This document shows positions 7,858 through 17,059 of a stretch of DNA of 64,000 bases, one piece after another. The notes below the pieces were generated by a model. The model saw only the letters and a list, made by a program, of their open reading frames with translations. It was not told the origin of the DNA and did no database searches. How positions within the stretch are numbered: position 1 is the first letter of the stretch; each line of letters opens with the position of its first letter. The translations under genes and the position numbers were made by a program. The DNA is from JAJPHW01 sp963771505 (GTDB lineage Bacteria; Acidobacteriota; Terriglobia; Terriglobales; Acidobacteriaceae): positions 868,001 to 932,000 of the forward strand of contig CAVYTO010000001.1 in NCBI GenBank assembly GCA_963771505.1. Reading direction: 5' to 3'.

Positions 7858-9504
7858 TTGGCGCGGAAAATACTGCTGGCCGACGATAGTGTGACCGCTC
7901 AGAACATGGGCCGGAAAATCCTCACGGAAGCCGGCTATGAAGTGATCACCGTCAATAATGGATCGGCCGCGCTCAAGAAGATCGCAGAGCAGAAGCCCGA
8001 TCTCATCATCCTCGACGTGTACATGCCAGGATACGGCGGATTGGAAGTCTGCCAGCGCCTGAAAGAAAGTCCGGAAACTTCGCGCATTCCCGTCCTGCTC
8101 ACCGTCGGTAAGCTCGAGCCTTTCAAGGCCGAAGAAGCCAAGCGCGTTCGAGCGGACATGCATATCGTCAAACCGTTCGAAGTCAGCGAATTGCTCACCG
8201 CGCTCACTCGCCTCGAAGATCGGATCGTCGCCCACTCCGATGCGCCTCGCGTCGGCAAGTTCGCCAAGGCCACCGAACCAGAGCCGGAATCTGCGCCGTC
8301 CATCGGCGGCGGCTGGAAGAGCCGACTGACCGGTCCACGTCGTAAGTCGAAGTCTGCGGAGAGTAAGGCAGCGCCAAAAGCAGAGGTGCAAAAATCAATC
8401 GCACCCGAAACGCAGCCAGCGGAAGACGACTTCGCCAATCCGGTAGTAACGGATTGGAGAAGCTTGCTTCCTGCTGAAGAAGCCAAGGAAGCTCAGCTCC
8501 CTCAAGTCCAGGCATCCGCGCCAGAGCCTGCGGCGGAAGTTGTCAAAGTAGAATGCACGCAGGAACCAGCGCCGTCCCAAATATCCGCTGAAGCATCATC
8601 AGCACCCGAAGCTCCAGCTTCAGTCCTGACCGAAAAATCGCAAGAGCAGGACGTAGCCGACGCCCTCGCAACTCTCGCGCCAGCGGCGAGCGCCGAAACC
8701 GGCAAATCTGTCGCCGCAGGTCCACGCTGGGTTGCTCAGGCAACTGCAGCCAGCGACGAGGAAACTCGCTCGTCTCTGGAACAAGAGATGGAGCGCGCTC
8801 ATTCCCATTCCGCATCAAGCGAACCGCACGACGAAGCGGAGGCTGTGAGTTTTGCCATGGGTTCCCCGCTGATCGCGGCCGCTGTGGCGGAACAAACGAT
8901 CCCGGCTCCGAATTTATCGTTCGAGAGCGCAGAGACCGAAGCGGCCCAAACATCGCAGAATGCGGTTGCGCCGGAGAGCGGCTTCCCGCCACATGAGGCG
9001 GCTTCCGCCAACGAGGAACCTGTTGCCGCGATTAGCGAATCGAAAGCCCAGCATTCCGAATCCCCAGAGTCGACGCAGGGCACTGCGCCCGCAGCTGGAA
9101 CCATCTGGTTATCTCCACGAACTCAGCACGAACCGGACGCAGCAGAATCTTCCGAGCGACTTGCGGCAATGGCAGCAGCAGCGGGTTCAGCTGAAACCGT
9201 GATATCGGGCCAGGCGATCGCTCCTGCGATGCCCGTGGCCGAGCCGGCCGAGCCCATCATTCCCGAAATATCGAATCCGCAGAAGAGCGATTCAGCGCTC
9301 GCCTCGGCATGGCAGAGCTGGCGCGATGAACGCCAGCCAACGAACGACGTAACTGTCGAGACCCAGAACGCGAAAAGCGTTGCGGCAGAGACCACCGGAG
9401 CCGAGGCTGCCACCATCTCCAGCATCGTTGACACCATGCTCGCCGAACTCAAGCCTAAGCTCATGGAAGAACTCGCCCGCAAGATGGCTAAAGAAAAGTC
9501 CTAG
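7858..9504 (+). CDS. Response regulator with long low-complexity tail
   Basis: A 548-residue protein. Residues 1-125 form a complete receiver domain: acidic pair D9/D10, phospho-acceptor D53, T82 and K105. No DNA-binding or enzymatic output domain follows. Instead about 380 residues are rich in Ala, Glu, Pro and Ser, and the protein ends in a short predicted helix (VDTMLAELKPKLMEELARKM). FrzS-like regulators of motility have a comparable design of receiver plus extended tail, but the identity is not shown. The TTG start at 7858 has GAGG seven bases upstream. Confidence 0.8.
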   Translation: MARKILLADDSVTAQNMGRKILTEAGYEVITVNNGSAALKKIAEQKPDLIILDVYMPGYGGLEVCQRLKESPETSRIPVLLTVGKLEPFKAEEAKRVRADMHIVKPFEVSELLTALTRLEDRIVAHSDAPRVGKFAKATEPEPESAPSIGGGWKSRLTGPRRKSKSAESKAAPKAEVQKSIAPETQPAEDDFANPVVTDWRSLLPAEEAKEAQLPQVQASAPEPAAEVVKVECTQEPAPSQISAEASSAPEAPASVLTEKSQEQDVADALATLAPAASAETGKSVAAGPRWVAQATAASDEETRSSLEQEMERAHSHSASSEPHDEAEAVSFAMGSPLIAAAVAEQTIPAPNLSFESAETEAAQTSQNAVAPESGFPPHEAASANEEPVAAISESKAQHSESPESTQGTAPAAGTIWLSPRTQHEPDAAESSERLAAMAAAAGSAETVISGQAIAPAMPVAEPAEPIIPEISNPQKSDSALASAWQSWRDERQPTNDVTVETQNAKSVAAETTGAEAATISSIVDTMLAELKPKLMEELARKMAKEKS

Positions 9505-9634
9505 CCGCGATCGTCCCCTTTTTTCCTTCCACTTCAACCTCGATTTGTTTGGACATCTCCGTGCTCCATTCCCATTCAGAATAGCGACGCCCGTGTCGGC
9601 GAAAGCGCGTGCACCCGGTCGTTGAGGTGAATGA

Positions 9635-10900
9635 GTGGGTTCTAGCGGCTGCAATCGTCCGTGTTTACAAACACCTGAAGACCAGCCTGCCGCTTACCAG
9701 AGACTTGCCGAATTCAGTGTTGCGCTTACGCCGCGTTCCTCAGTACCAAAAATCCAGCGCAGAAGTGAAAATGTTTTCACCCCGGCCAGCGGGCCTCTTA
9801 CTGCCCTGAAGTGGCCCACTGTGGCCATATTGGCGCTATCAGGCATCCTTCCTGCCGTCGCTTCTGACATGCCAGCAAAGCCCTCGCTTAGCGCGGTTCA
9901 GCAAGGCTGCGCTGCCTTGAATCCATCGGTAGAGGGGCGTCAGGACCGGAAGCCATCCAAGCAAGACATTGATTGCATCGGACAGCGAGGCATCGGCAAC
10001 GGGGCGAACTTCTATTCCCTCGAAAAGGAACGCGCGCTTGGCCAGTCCATGGCGGCTCAGATCGACAGCAGCACTAGATTTGTCAGCGATCCGGAGATCG
10101 TCGATTACATCAATGCTCTTGGGCAAAAAATTGCCCGCAGCTCTGACGCGCAAGTGCCCTTCACCATCAAGGTCATCGATTCACCCGATCTGCGCACCTT
10201 CGCCCTGCCCGGCGGATTTCTCTACGTTTGCTCGGGGCTTATCACCGGCGTGGACAGCGAAGCCGAGCTTGCCGCGATGATGGCGCATGAGATCGCTCAC
10301 GTTGCCGCCCGCCACGCCACCCGCGGCGCGACTCGTAAAACCGCGTGGACAATGGTTTCTATACCCCTGGCATCGCTCGGGCCTGCTGGCCCCGCCAGTT
10401 CGCAGTTGGCGTCGCTCAGCTCGAAAAAATTCAGCCGGGACGCAGAAATTGAAGCCGACCTGCTCGGGATCGAATATCAATACGCGGCCGGTTACGATCC
10501 GCAGGCGTTTGTGGATGCCCTGGAAAAACTACGAACCCGAGAGAAGCAGATGCAGGCCAAGGCCGACACGCAAAATAAGATCGGCTTCCTGCCGAAAATG
10601 ACACTGCCCCATTCCATCGCGCAGGCCTTCGCTTCGTATCCCCCAACCGAAGAGCGGATAATCAAGCTGCAAGCTGCAATCACCGAACTGCTGCCCGCCC
10701 GCGAAGACTACATCTGCGACACCGGCGAGTTCCGCGAAGTGAAAGACAAGCTGTCGTGGATCGATCGTCCGATCCTCCGGCGGCACCGGGCAGGCGACGG
10801 CTTGAGCAGCGGGCCCACCTTGCATCGCCGGGTCGTAACCGATGACCTTCAGGCTGAAACCGGGGCGTCCGCGCGCACAATTTTGCACGGAAAACCATAA
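9635..10900 (+). CDS. M48-family metallopeptidase, exported
   Basis: A peptidase with zinc motif HEIAH in MMAHEIAHVAARHA and the third ligand in SRDAEIEADLLG. Upstream, FALPGGFLYVCSGLI is typical of BepA/LoiP-like M48 enzymes, which clear misfolded envelope proteins in the periplasm. A signal-like segment (LTALKWPTVAILALSG) occurs about 60 residues after the listed GTG start at 9635, which is late for a signal peptide. The true start is therefore uncertain: the ATG at 9771 just before the segment is out of frame. The C-terminus carries basic PILRRHR and PTLHRR pieces. Confidence 0.85.
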   Translation: MGSSGCNRPCLQTPEDQPAAYQRLAEFSVALTPRSSVPKIQRRSENVFTPASGPLTALKWPTVAILALSGILPAVASDMPAKPSLSAVQQGCAALNPSVEGRQDRKPSKQDIDCIGQRGIGNGANFYSLEKERALGQSMAAQIDSSTRFVSDPEIVDYINALGQKIARSSDAQVPFTIKVIDSPDLRTFALPGGFLYVCSGLITGVDSEAELAAMMAHEIAHVAARHATRGATRKTAWTMVSIPLASLGPAGPASSQLASLSSKKFSRDAEIEADLLGIEYQYAAGYDPQAFVDALEKLRTREKQMQAKADTQNKIGFLPKMTLPHSIAQAFASYPPTEERIIKLQAAITELLPAREDYICDTGEFREVKDKLSWIDRPILRRHRAGDGLSSGPTLHRRVVTDDLQAETGASARTILHGKP

Positions 10901-11093
10901 AAGAACAGTGTCAAATTGTTACCAAAGTCCGCCGTCGGGCTTTTGTCTTCAGTCATTTGCGCCAAAGCCGCCATTCGTTTCCACTACGCGTAGCACTTAT
11001 TCCGCAGGCCATCCGAAGCCCTGTTTGCCGGATTGGTAAGACAGTCGGGCGGACGAGCCGAAAGAGTGCCAAATCTCGTTACAGGAGCGTTTC

Positions 11094-11618
11094 ATGCGTA
11101 AAATGTTGGCCATTGCCCTCTTTTTGGGCACAATTTCATTCGCAGCGTTTGGTCAGGAAAACGAAGCTGCCCCGAGGGCCGAATTCTTTGGCGGTTATCA
11201 ATACACCCGTTTCGACGGCGGTGTAAACGCCAATGGATGGGACACCACCGTTGCCGGCAACCTCAACCGCTGGTTTGGCGTTGCCGCCGACTTCAGCGGC
11301 GCCTACAACAGCACCAACGGCGTCAGCGTCAACGATTACACCTACACTTTTGGGCCGGTAGTCTCGTGGCGTCACAACGCGATCTTTACCCCGTTCGCAC
11401 ACGTGCTGGCCGGCGGATCGCACAGCTCAGCTTCATTCAGCGGAGTGACCGCGTCGGCCAACGGCTTCACTATGATGGCCGGCGGCGGCGTAGATCTTCG
11501 CGCGACCAAGAGCCTGGCACTGCGCGCGATCCAGTTCGATTGGATCTCGTTGCACTCCAACGGCGTTACCGACAACAACAACATGCGGGTTTCCACAGGC
11601 ATCGTGTTCCGCTACTAA
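11094..11618 (+). CDS. Outer-membrane beta-barrel protein (OmpA-like porin fold)
   Basis: A 174-residue protein with a signal peptide (MRKMLAIALFLGTISFAAFGQ) and alternating amphipathic strands. It begins EFFGGYQYTRFDG and ends MRVSTGIVFRY with the terminal aromatic residue expected of barrel proteins. The size fits an eight-stranded barrel. GGAG lies shortly before the ATG at 11094. A possible hairpin terminator follows the gene. It is probably a structural or protective outer-membrane protein; no binding partner is suggested by its neighbours. Confidence 0.8.
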   Translation: MRKMLAIALFLGTISFAAFGQENEAAPRAEFFGGYQYTRFDGGVNANGWDTTVAGNLNRWFGVAADFSGAYNSTNGVSVNDYTYTFGPVVSWRHNAIFTPFAHVLAGGSHSSASFSGVTASANGFTMMAGGGVDLRATKSLALRAIQFDWISLHSNGVTDNNNMRVSTGIVFRY

Positions 11619-11661
11619 TCGCAACCGCAGACGGCGCTGCCGGGCACCACTGCTCAATCTT

Positions 11662-11698
11662 CCCCAGTCAAGCCGGGAACGGTTTGGTTGGGGATTTT
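11662..11698 (+). terminator. Possible terminator after the beta-barrel gene
   Basis: CCCCA (11662-11666) can pair with TGGGG (11689-11693), with an inner AAGCC/GGTTT helix after a 3x3 internal loop, and ATTTTC follows. The stem is interrupted, so the call is tentative. Confidence 0.4.
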
Positions 11699-11782
11699 CA
11701 TTTCTTGGGATTGCCTAACAGCTTGAAAGGGCTCGCTTCCAGCCGCTAGGAGGAAATTGCGTCCCGGCTCCCCAGGGCGAGA

Positions 11783-12649
11783 TTAATGTTCCTTCTCCGC
11801 CGTCGGAGTCCAAAGAAAACCGTTCAGAAATTGGTCGCCGACAAACCCGTAAAATCCAACCACCTGGCCGGAATCGTTGACTCCAAGCGCCACTGTTTCT
11901 GAACTCGACCCATCACACTGGAATTGATAACCGAGCTTACCCAGTTGCTGAACGTAACCGACGTCATACCCGAATTGGTTGATCGCGTTTCCCACCGTCG
12001 CCGTCGCTGACGGGCTAATCCCATCTAAGTTAGGCACGGCGGTTTTAAACCGCGCATACTTCCCGTTGTAATAGCTGTAGAAACCGGCGGATCCATCTTT
12101 GAGTGTTGCATGCCCGAATACCTTGCCGTCCCGGGTGATGCTGAAGGCGCTGGCAGCAACCGCGCCCGGCGGCAGCAACAACTTCGCTTGTGTGCCGTTC
12201 ACCATATAGCCGTAGCTGATACCGTTCACGATCGTTGATCCGACGACGGTTCCCGCGTTGTTAATACCCACGATTCCGTCGTTCGGCATTCCGTGGAGAT
12301 CGACACTGGTGAAAGTCTGTGTAGCAGTGTTAAATATAAATACATTCGAGCCGGCCACGCCCACCGCTTGGCTATTGTCGTTGATTCCGTACACCTGGGT
12401 GGCTCCGGTGAAGCCCGGATAATCAACGATGGTCTCGTTGCCGTTGGCCAACCTCACAAACCCGTCGCTGCCATTGTTTTCATTCTGATACCAACCTGCA
12501 ACGTCTCCGGCATCGTCTATGCCTTGAACGTAAGAAGAGTAGGGACTGAGAACCACCGTCGTGCAAGTGCCGTTCTGCGCGAGGCAGAGAGGTGTGAACA
12601 GTGCAGGAACTGCAAAGGTGGTGGCGAGAATTACTCGCTGAAATAACAT
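11783..12649 (-). CDS. Secreted HAF-repeat-like protein
   Basis: A 288-residue exported protein with signal peptide MLFQRVILATTFAVPALFTPLCLAQ. The mature part is built of repeated units of the type GIDDAGDVAGWY, GINDNSQAVGVAG, GINNAGTVVGST and GVNDSGQVVGFYG, the pattern of the extracellular HAF repeat family, which may form a beta-propeller. The function of the family is unknown. The start is ATG 12649 because AGGAG lies just upstream and the signal peptide begins there; the frame continues open upstream without meaning. Confidence 0.75.
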   Translation of the reverse strand: MLFQRVILATTFAVPALFTPLCLAQNGTCTTVVLSPYSSYVQGIDDAGDVAGWYQNENNGSDGFVRLANGNETIVDYPGFTGATQVYGINDNSQAVGVAGSNVFIFNTATQTFTSVDLHGMPNDGIVGINNAGTVVGSTIVNGISYGYMVNGTQAKLLLPPGAVAASAFSITRDGKVFGHATLKDGSAGFYSYYNGKYARFKTAVPNLDGISPSATATVGNAINQFGYDVGYVQQLGKLGYQFQCDGSSSETVALGVNDSGQVVGFYGFVGDQFLNGFLWTPTAEKEH

Positions 12650-12708
12650 TACAAATCTCCTCGCGTCAATCGCAGAGTACGAGTTGTCCCAGTCGGCGGT
12701 GCGGCTTG

Positions 12709-12775
12709 AGGGCTCGGCTTCGGCGGGTCGACGACACAACACGTTTTGCGCACGCCCCGCAGGGCGGCAAGGACT
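12709..12775. repeat. Degenerate copy of the GC-rich intergenic repeat
   Basis: GGGCTCGGCTTCGGCGGGTC, then an ACACGTTTTGCG box and CGCCCCGCAGGGCGG. The same modules occur between 57.01 and 57.17 kb. Here the hairpin arms are mismatched, so the copy looks old. Confidence 0.45.
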
Positions 12776-12878
12776 AACAATAGTCTGATCCTCGGCGCAA
12801 TTCAAACCTCATAATCCTGCCGCGTGACCCATTCGCCCCGCCAGTGTCCGAGGATTAAAGCGATCGCGACGTTCCGCC

Positions 12879-13245
12879 CTATTCAGCTGGATCAACGTCG
12901 GCTATCGATTGGGAGAAGCTACAATGATGTCCCGGCGGTGCACTGTCGCTCGCCGTAAGGAATCCTCGGGTTCGCGAAGAATCTTCATCCCAGCCCGGCG
13001 CGCTCATAGTGAGCGTCGACGTCGTCCGCGCGAACCATCAACGCAGTCTTAGAAGAAATTTCCCGATCGGCCTCAATCAGAATGATGGCTTCGTCGCCGA
13101 CATTCAATTGGGCTCAATGGTCTCCCATCCGGATGCGCAGGGTAATCCGAACGCCTCACAGAGGCGTTTGATCGCCTCCCCAATGTACGGGTAGGCCAAT
13201 TCTGGCAGCACAATTTGATGTCTATCAGGTGCACCTTGCGCAATT
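12879..13245 (-). pseudogene. Decayed VOC (glyoxalase/bleomycin-resistance-like) gene
   Basis: Reading the reverse strand in shifting frames recovers a whole VOC-type protein: LPELAYPYIGEAIKRLCEAF, then RIRMGDH-stop-AQLNVGDEAIILIE, KTALMVRADDVDAHYERA, KILREPEDS, PYGERQ, and GHHCSFSQSIADVDPAE-stop. There is an in-frame TGA (13114-13116) where Arg is expected, at least three frame changes, and a TAG (12879-12881) where the family has Trp. The gene therefore cannot make a working protein. It lies directly downstream of another decayed gene on the same strand. Confidence 0.75.
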
Positions 13246-13279
13246 TGAGGCGATGATTCGCGGCAAGCGTCCACTTGTT

Positions 13280-13744
13280 AGTTCGCGCGTCTTCCCATAA
13301 GTTAGAACGAATCCTGAAAACCAGATAAGCCCACGATCCCCACATTCAGTGCGAGCACCGCGACCTTCACCCCGGTGGGATGCCGTTGTATCTCGTAAAC
13401 CCCCGGAACTAACGAGCTGGTGATGATCACCGTGAACGACTCAGCCCAGCGCTTGCGCAGAAATAGCCCTGTTCCTTCCGTGAGAAAGAGACCAGCGTAA
13501 ATGAAACTCCCCAATCCGATTTTCTTGATTTAGTCAGGTTGAAGCTTGGCGGCTTTTCCGAGGGCGGCGTCGACAAATCGGTTCGACGGATCAAGATTCA
13601 GCACCCCGATCCAATGCGCCAGCACGTCAGCGAGGTTTCGGTGAACCAGCCTGAAAGCACCGACCCCGAGCAAATCAGCAGAACCGCCTTGAACAGCTTG
13701 AATAAAGCAATCGCACGAATGAGCCGGTCGTTGCTGGGTTCCAT
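13280..13744 (-). pseudogene. Decayed DUF2127-type membrane protein gene
   Basis: Three reverse-strand frames join into one DUF2127-like membrane protein. MEPSNDRLIRAIALFKLFKA begins at 13744; after a frameshift near 13661-13675 it continues GVGAFRLVHRNLADVLAHWI to KLQPD. An in-frame TAA (13530-13532) interrupts, then IKKIGLGSFIYAGLFLTEGT, RKRWAESFTVIITSS and LALNVGIV follow. A second shift near 13330 restores AYLVFRIRS. Two shifts and one stop make it a pseudogene unless the sequence is poor. Intact relatives are small integral membrane proteins of unknown role. Confidence 0.75.
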
Positions 13745-13913
13745 GGGAGGTGGACAACGATAGCATGTACCTGTGGCCCGCCGCCGAGGACTTCCGCCTG
13801 CCAACAAGCGACATCTATCGACTGGGGTAGAAACACTCGGCTACTCAGTGGTTATGCTGATTTCGAGCATCACGCCATCCATGCTAATCTGCATCTTCAC
13901 CAAAGGGGGAACC

Positions 13914-14390
13914 ATGAAAGATAAGAACGCCACCGCCAGCGGCACAGACATCACGCGCGAACAGTTGGTCCAGCTTTTGAACGAAGACCTGTCGCGTGAA
14001 TACCAGGCCATCATTGCTTATGTTGTGTATTCACAAGTGCTGAAGGGCGCGCCCTACATGAACATTGCCGCCGAGCTTGAGAAGCATGCCGGCGAAGAGC
14101 TGCAGCATGCAATCACTCTGTCAAATCAGATCGATTATCTGGGCGGGATGCCGACTGTAACTCCGAAGCCCGTCAAGACGTCAGAAAAAGCCGAGGAGAT
14201 GCTTCGCTTCGATCTTGACAACGAGAATGAGACGATCCGCAATTACCGCACTCGCGTGCGGCAGTGTGACGCCCTCGGCGAGTTCGCGATGGCCGAGCAT
14301 ATCAGGGAGATTCTGATGGAAGAACAGGACCACCAGATCGCGCTGGCGACCGCTCTCGGAATCGACGTGCCGAATCTCAGCGAGAAATAG
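13914..14390 (+). CDS. Ferritin-like (bacterioferritin/Dps-type) protein
   Basis: A 158-residue four-helix protein. The di-iron type ligands are suggested by LSREYQAIIAYVVYSQ in helix A, ELEKHAGEELQHAI in helix B and MEEQDHQIALATALG in the last helix, giving the E...ExxH...E...ExxH pattern of ferritin-like proteins. Such proteins store iron or detoxify peroxide in the cytoplasm. The start is ATG 13914, which follows an AAAGGGGGA ribosome binding site; the frame is open upstream but without family resemblance. Confidence 0.75.
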   Translation: MKDKNATASGTDITREQLVQLLNEDLSREYQAIIAYVVYSQVLKGAPYMNIAAELEKHAGEELQHAITLSNQIDYLGGMPTVTPKPVKTSEKAEEMLRFDLDNENETIRNYRTRVRQCDALGEFAMAEHIREILMEEQDHQIALATALGIDVPNLSEK

Positions 14391-14405
14391 TTGGCGGATT
14401 GATAT

Positions 14406-14795
14406 TTACTGCCGCAAGCCCATCCACCGTTCGGACACCACGATCGAATTGCCGGGATTGTGCGGATCATAGCGGACCGAGGTTGGCACGCCCAATCTGC
14501 ATGAGTGTAGATTGATCAGCTGCCTTAGATAAGTCACGTCCTGCGAAGCTTCGTAAGAGACCCCGGCAACGTCGTACTGAAAAATCAGCATGGTGGCCGG
14601 CTTATCGCCGGTCGCCTGCACTTCCTGCACGTCGATCACGGTGCCATCGGTGATCCGACCAATCTGGTCGATCCATGCGCGCCGCTCGCCCTCGCGGTCC
14701 TTAGCGGACTTCTGCTTGCGATTTAAAACGTAATAGCCCGCCAGCAGACTGCCTACGCCAGCTAACAAAATTGTATAAATACGAAATGGATTCAT
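14406..14795 (-). CDS. Membrane-anchored DUF3592-like protein
   Basis: A 129-residue protein with one N-terminal membrane segment (IYTILLAGVGSLLAGYYVL), a short charged linker, and a domain GTVIDVQEVQATGDKPATML...VRYDPHNPGNSIV. The V-x-YDPxNP motif after a beta-rich region is typical of DUF3592 proteins, whose function is not known. It is the last gene of a possible three-gene reverse-strand group. Confidence 0.6.
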   Translation of the reverse strand: MNPFRIYTILLAGVGSLLAGYYVLNRKQKSAKDREGERRAWIDQIGRITDGTVIDVQEVQATGDKPATMLIFQYDVAGVSYEASQDVTYLRQLINLHSCRLGVPTSVRYDPHNPGNSIVVSERWMGLRQ

Positions 14796-14877
14796 GACTT
14801 GCGGAGGGCCGGTCGCAACGCGACCGCGCCTAGAAGCAGAATAAGGCCTGCAACGAAAAGGTGAAAGTGCCCGCAGG

Positions 14878-15363
14878 TTACGAAGGTGGATTGACGGTGG
14901 TACTTTCGGCAGCGGATGTGTGATCGTGAATGATTCGCCATCCCTGAGGAAACTTGCGGAAAATTAGAGTAAACAATCCATGCGGCGTTTTGCCATCTTT
15001 GAGTGTGAGTTTCCACGCGCCGCGAACGAAGGCCGCATCGGAGGCAAGCGGCTGAACGTCGAGGTCGGAAAATTCGAGTTGCCCCATCTCGCGGTTTTCG
15101 CCTTGGTATGACTTGCGGTAGCGATCAAGCGCGGCCTGCCATCCTCGAGCGATATTCGAGCCTGAATAAAAGGTAAGGTCGGGAGAATTCCAATACCCAG
15201 CCATGAATTCTTCCAGGTCGCCGCGATTCCACGATGCCTGCTGGTTCAACAGCGTGTTGCGGATTTGCGCTTGTACCTTAGGCCGGCTATTTTGCGCTGC
15301 TGCAAGCGCGGAGAGAGAAAGTATGACAGAAAAGATCGCGGGAAAAATCAGGCGGTTGCGCAT
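14878..15363 (-). CDS. Secreted SnoaL/DUF4440-like (NTF2-fold) protein
   Basis: A 161-residue protein with signal peptide MRNRLIFPAIFSVILSLSALAAAQ. The mature part has the NTF2-like pattern: a helix with QQASWNRGDLEEFMAGYW, the LTFYSG strand, RYRKSY, and a C-terminal TLIFRKFPQGWRIIHDHTS. Family members act as small-molecule enzymes or binding proteins; no active site can be assigned. The start is ATG 15363, where the signal peptide begins. Confidence 0.75.
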   Translation of the reverse strand: MRNRLIFPAIFSVILSLSALAAAQNSRPKVQAQIRNTLLNQQASWNRGDLEEFMAGYWNSPDLTFYSGSNIARGWQAALDRYRKSYQGENREMGQLEFSDLDVQPLASDAAFVRGAWKLTLKDGKTPHGLFTLIFRKFPQGWRIIHDHTSAAESTTVNPPS

Positions 15364-15404
15364 GAGCGCAAGTGTAAACGACTGGGAAGGAAACGCTCTC
15401 GCGT

Positions 15405-15890
15405 TTAGGCGCGGCCTTTTTTTGCCGTAGCCGCTGCTGCCAGCGCACCAGCCTTTTCCCACGGACGCTTAGGGCGATCCGCCTTCGCGGTGTCGCGATC
15501 TTTGATGCGGTCGTATTGATACGACTCGCTCACGGTTCCGAGCGACTCATTGTACAGGGTAGGCAGCCCCAGGCCTTCTTTCAATTCTTCGGTGAATTGC
15601 TGAAGCGACTTCAAGTGATCGGCCGTCGCTGGCACTTCAGTCTTCGAAGTTTTGAGAAACTGCTGATAACCGCGGTTGACCAATTTCGATATTTCGCCGC
15701 TGATCAGAACTCCAGGGAACGCAAATATCTTTACCGACTCAGACCCGTTCTTCTGGATCGCGGCCGAGCAGCTATATTTCTTCAGGAACACACGCCCTTG
15801 CATGCCAGCCGGTTCGATCAGGTCGAACCCGTGATCTTTGAGCCAAGTCATAGCTTCTTCGTAAGTTCGTTGCTCTGGTTTGCTGGCCAT
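15405..15890 (-). CDS. Conserved hypothetical protein
   Basis: A 161-residue soluble protein that I do not recognise. The N-terminal part (YEEAMTWLKDHGFDLIEPAG, VFLKKYSCSAAIQKN) looks globular with mixed helix and strand, the middle has helices, and the C-terminus is basic and Ala-rich (ALAAAATAKKGRA). AGGAGGAAA lies upstream of the ATG at 15890, which supports real translation. It starts the small reverse-strand group with the NTF2-like and DUF3592-like genes. Confidence 0.6.
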   Translation of the reverse strand: MASKPEQRTYEEAMTWLKDHGFDLIEPAGMQGRVFLKKYSCSAAIQKNGSESVKIFAFPGVLISGEISKLVNRGYQQFLKTSKTEVPATADHLKSLQQFTEELKEGLGLPTLYNESLGTVSESYQYDRIKDRDTAKADRPKRPWEKAGALAAAATAKKGRA

Positions 15891-16060
15891 GATGGCGGTT
15901 TGTTTCCTCCTGGTTCCTAATAGATGCGCGCGGCATCAAAACAGTTCGTAGAAACTGCGGCGCACATGTCCGTTCAAATACGCTCTCTTATAATCCATCA
16001 GCCACAGACTTCGCCATTAATTTTGTTGATGGAAACGATTACGTTGGTCACGGGGTAAAT

Positions 16061-17032
16061 TTGGCTGGCTCGACAATATCAGGTTCTGGGCTTCCCGCGC
16101 GCGATCCTGCCGGTGACGAACCCCTCGGACAGCGCAGCCTGGACCAGATCGGTAACACGCCACTACTCAAGCTGGAAGGCATTTCGCGTGAACTGCCCGG
16201 TATCCAAATTCTTGCTAAAGCCGAGTGGTACAACCCCGGCGGATCGGTTAAGGACCGCGCCGCCTTCAACATCGTCACCCGAGCCCGCGAATCTGGACGA
16301 TTCACAGCCGAGCAAACTCTGCTCGATTCCACCAGCGGCAACACCGGCATCGCCTACGCTATGATCGCGGCAGCCCAAGGCTTCCGTGTCACATTGTGCA
16401 TGCCAGAAAATGTTTCCATCGAACGCAAGCGGATATTGCAAGCCTATGGCGCTGAGATCGTTTACACCGACCCAGCCGACGGTTCGGATGGCGCGATTCG
16501 TGCCGCCCGCGAGATTGCAGCCCGTGAACCCAACAAATATTTTTACGCTGACCAATATTCGAACGATGCCAACTGGCAAGCGCATTATCACGGTACGGCA
16601 AACGAGATCTGGCGGCAAACCGACGGTCGAGTCACGCACTTCGTCGCGATGCTCGGCACCACCGGAACATTTATGGGCACCACGCGCAGACTTAAAGAAC
16701 TAGATCCAGAAATCCGCTGCATTTCGCTCCAGCCGGATTCGCCGTTTCACGGTATCGAGGGCGCAAAGCACATGTCGTCCGCGATCGTGCCAAAAATTTA
16801 CGGTCCGGCGCTTGCGGATGAAAATATAGAAATCGCCACTGAAGACGCCTATGCCATGGTGAAACGTCTGGCGCGGGAAGAAGGCTTGCTGGTTGGGATT
16901 TCCGCAGCGGCGAATGTCGTTGGCTGTTTGAAAGTCGCAAATGCACTGCCGAAACAGCAGGCTGTCATTGTGACGATTCTGTGCGACTCAGGGGACAAGT
17001 ATTTGAGCGAAAGATTCTGGGAAGAGGATTGA
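16061..17032 (+). CDS. cysM: Cysteine synthase family protein, CysM-like
   Basis: A 323-residue PLP enzyme. The cofactor lysine is K64 in NPGGSVKDRAA, followed by the substrate loop TSGNTG (92-96) and phosphate-binding GTTGTFMG. It ends CDSGDKYLSERFW. The reaction replaces the leaving group of an activated serine with sulfide or thiocarboxylate to give cysteine. The neighbours are a JAMM peptidase, a ubiquitin-like sulfur carrier and an activating enzyme, as in the mycobacterial CysM-CysO-Mec route, so the sulfur donor is probably protein thiocarboxylate and the acceptor O-phosphoserine. The start is TTG 16061 with GGGG upstream; no ATG fits. Confidence 0.85.
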   Translation: MAGSTISGSGLPARDPAGDEPLGQRSLDQIGNTPLLKLEGISRELPGIQILAKAEWYNPGGSVKDRAAFNIVTRARESGRFTAEQTLLDSTSGNTGIAYAMIAAAQGFRVTLCMPENVSIERKRILQAYGAEIVYTDPADGSDGAIRAAREIAAREPNKYFYADQYSNDANWQAHYHGTANEIWRQTDGRVTHFVAMLGTTGTFMGTTRRLKELDPEIRCISLQPDSPFHGIEGAKHMSSAIVPKIYGPALADENIEIATEDAYAMVKRLAREEGLLVGISAAANVVGCLKVANALPKQQAVIVTILCDSGDKYLSERFWEED

Positions 17033-17059
17033 TCCTCTCGCGCGAACACCTGACACATC

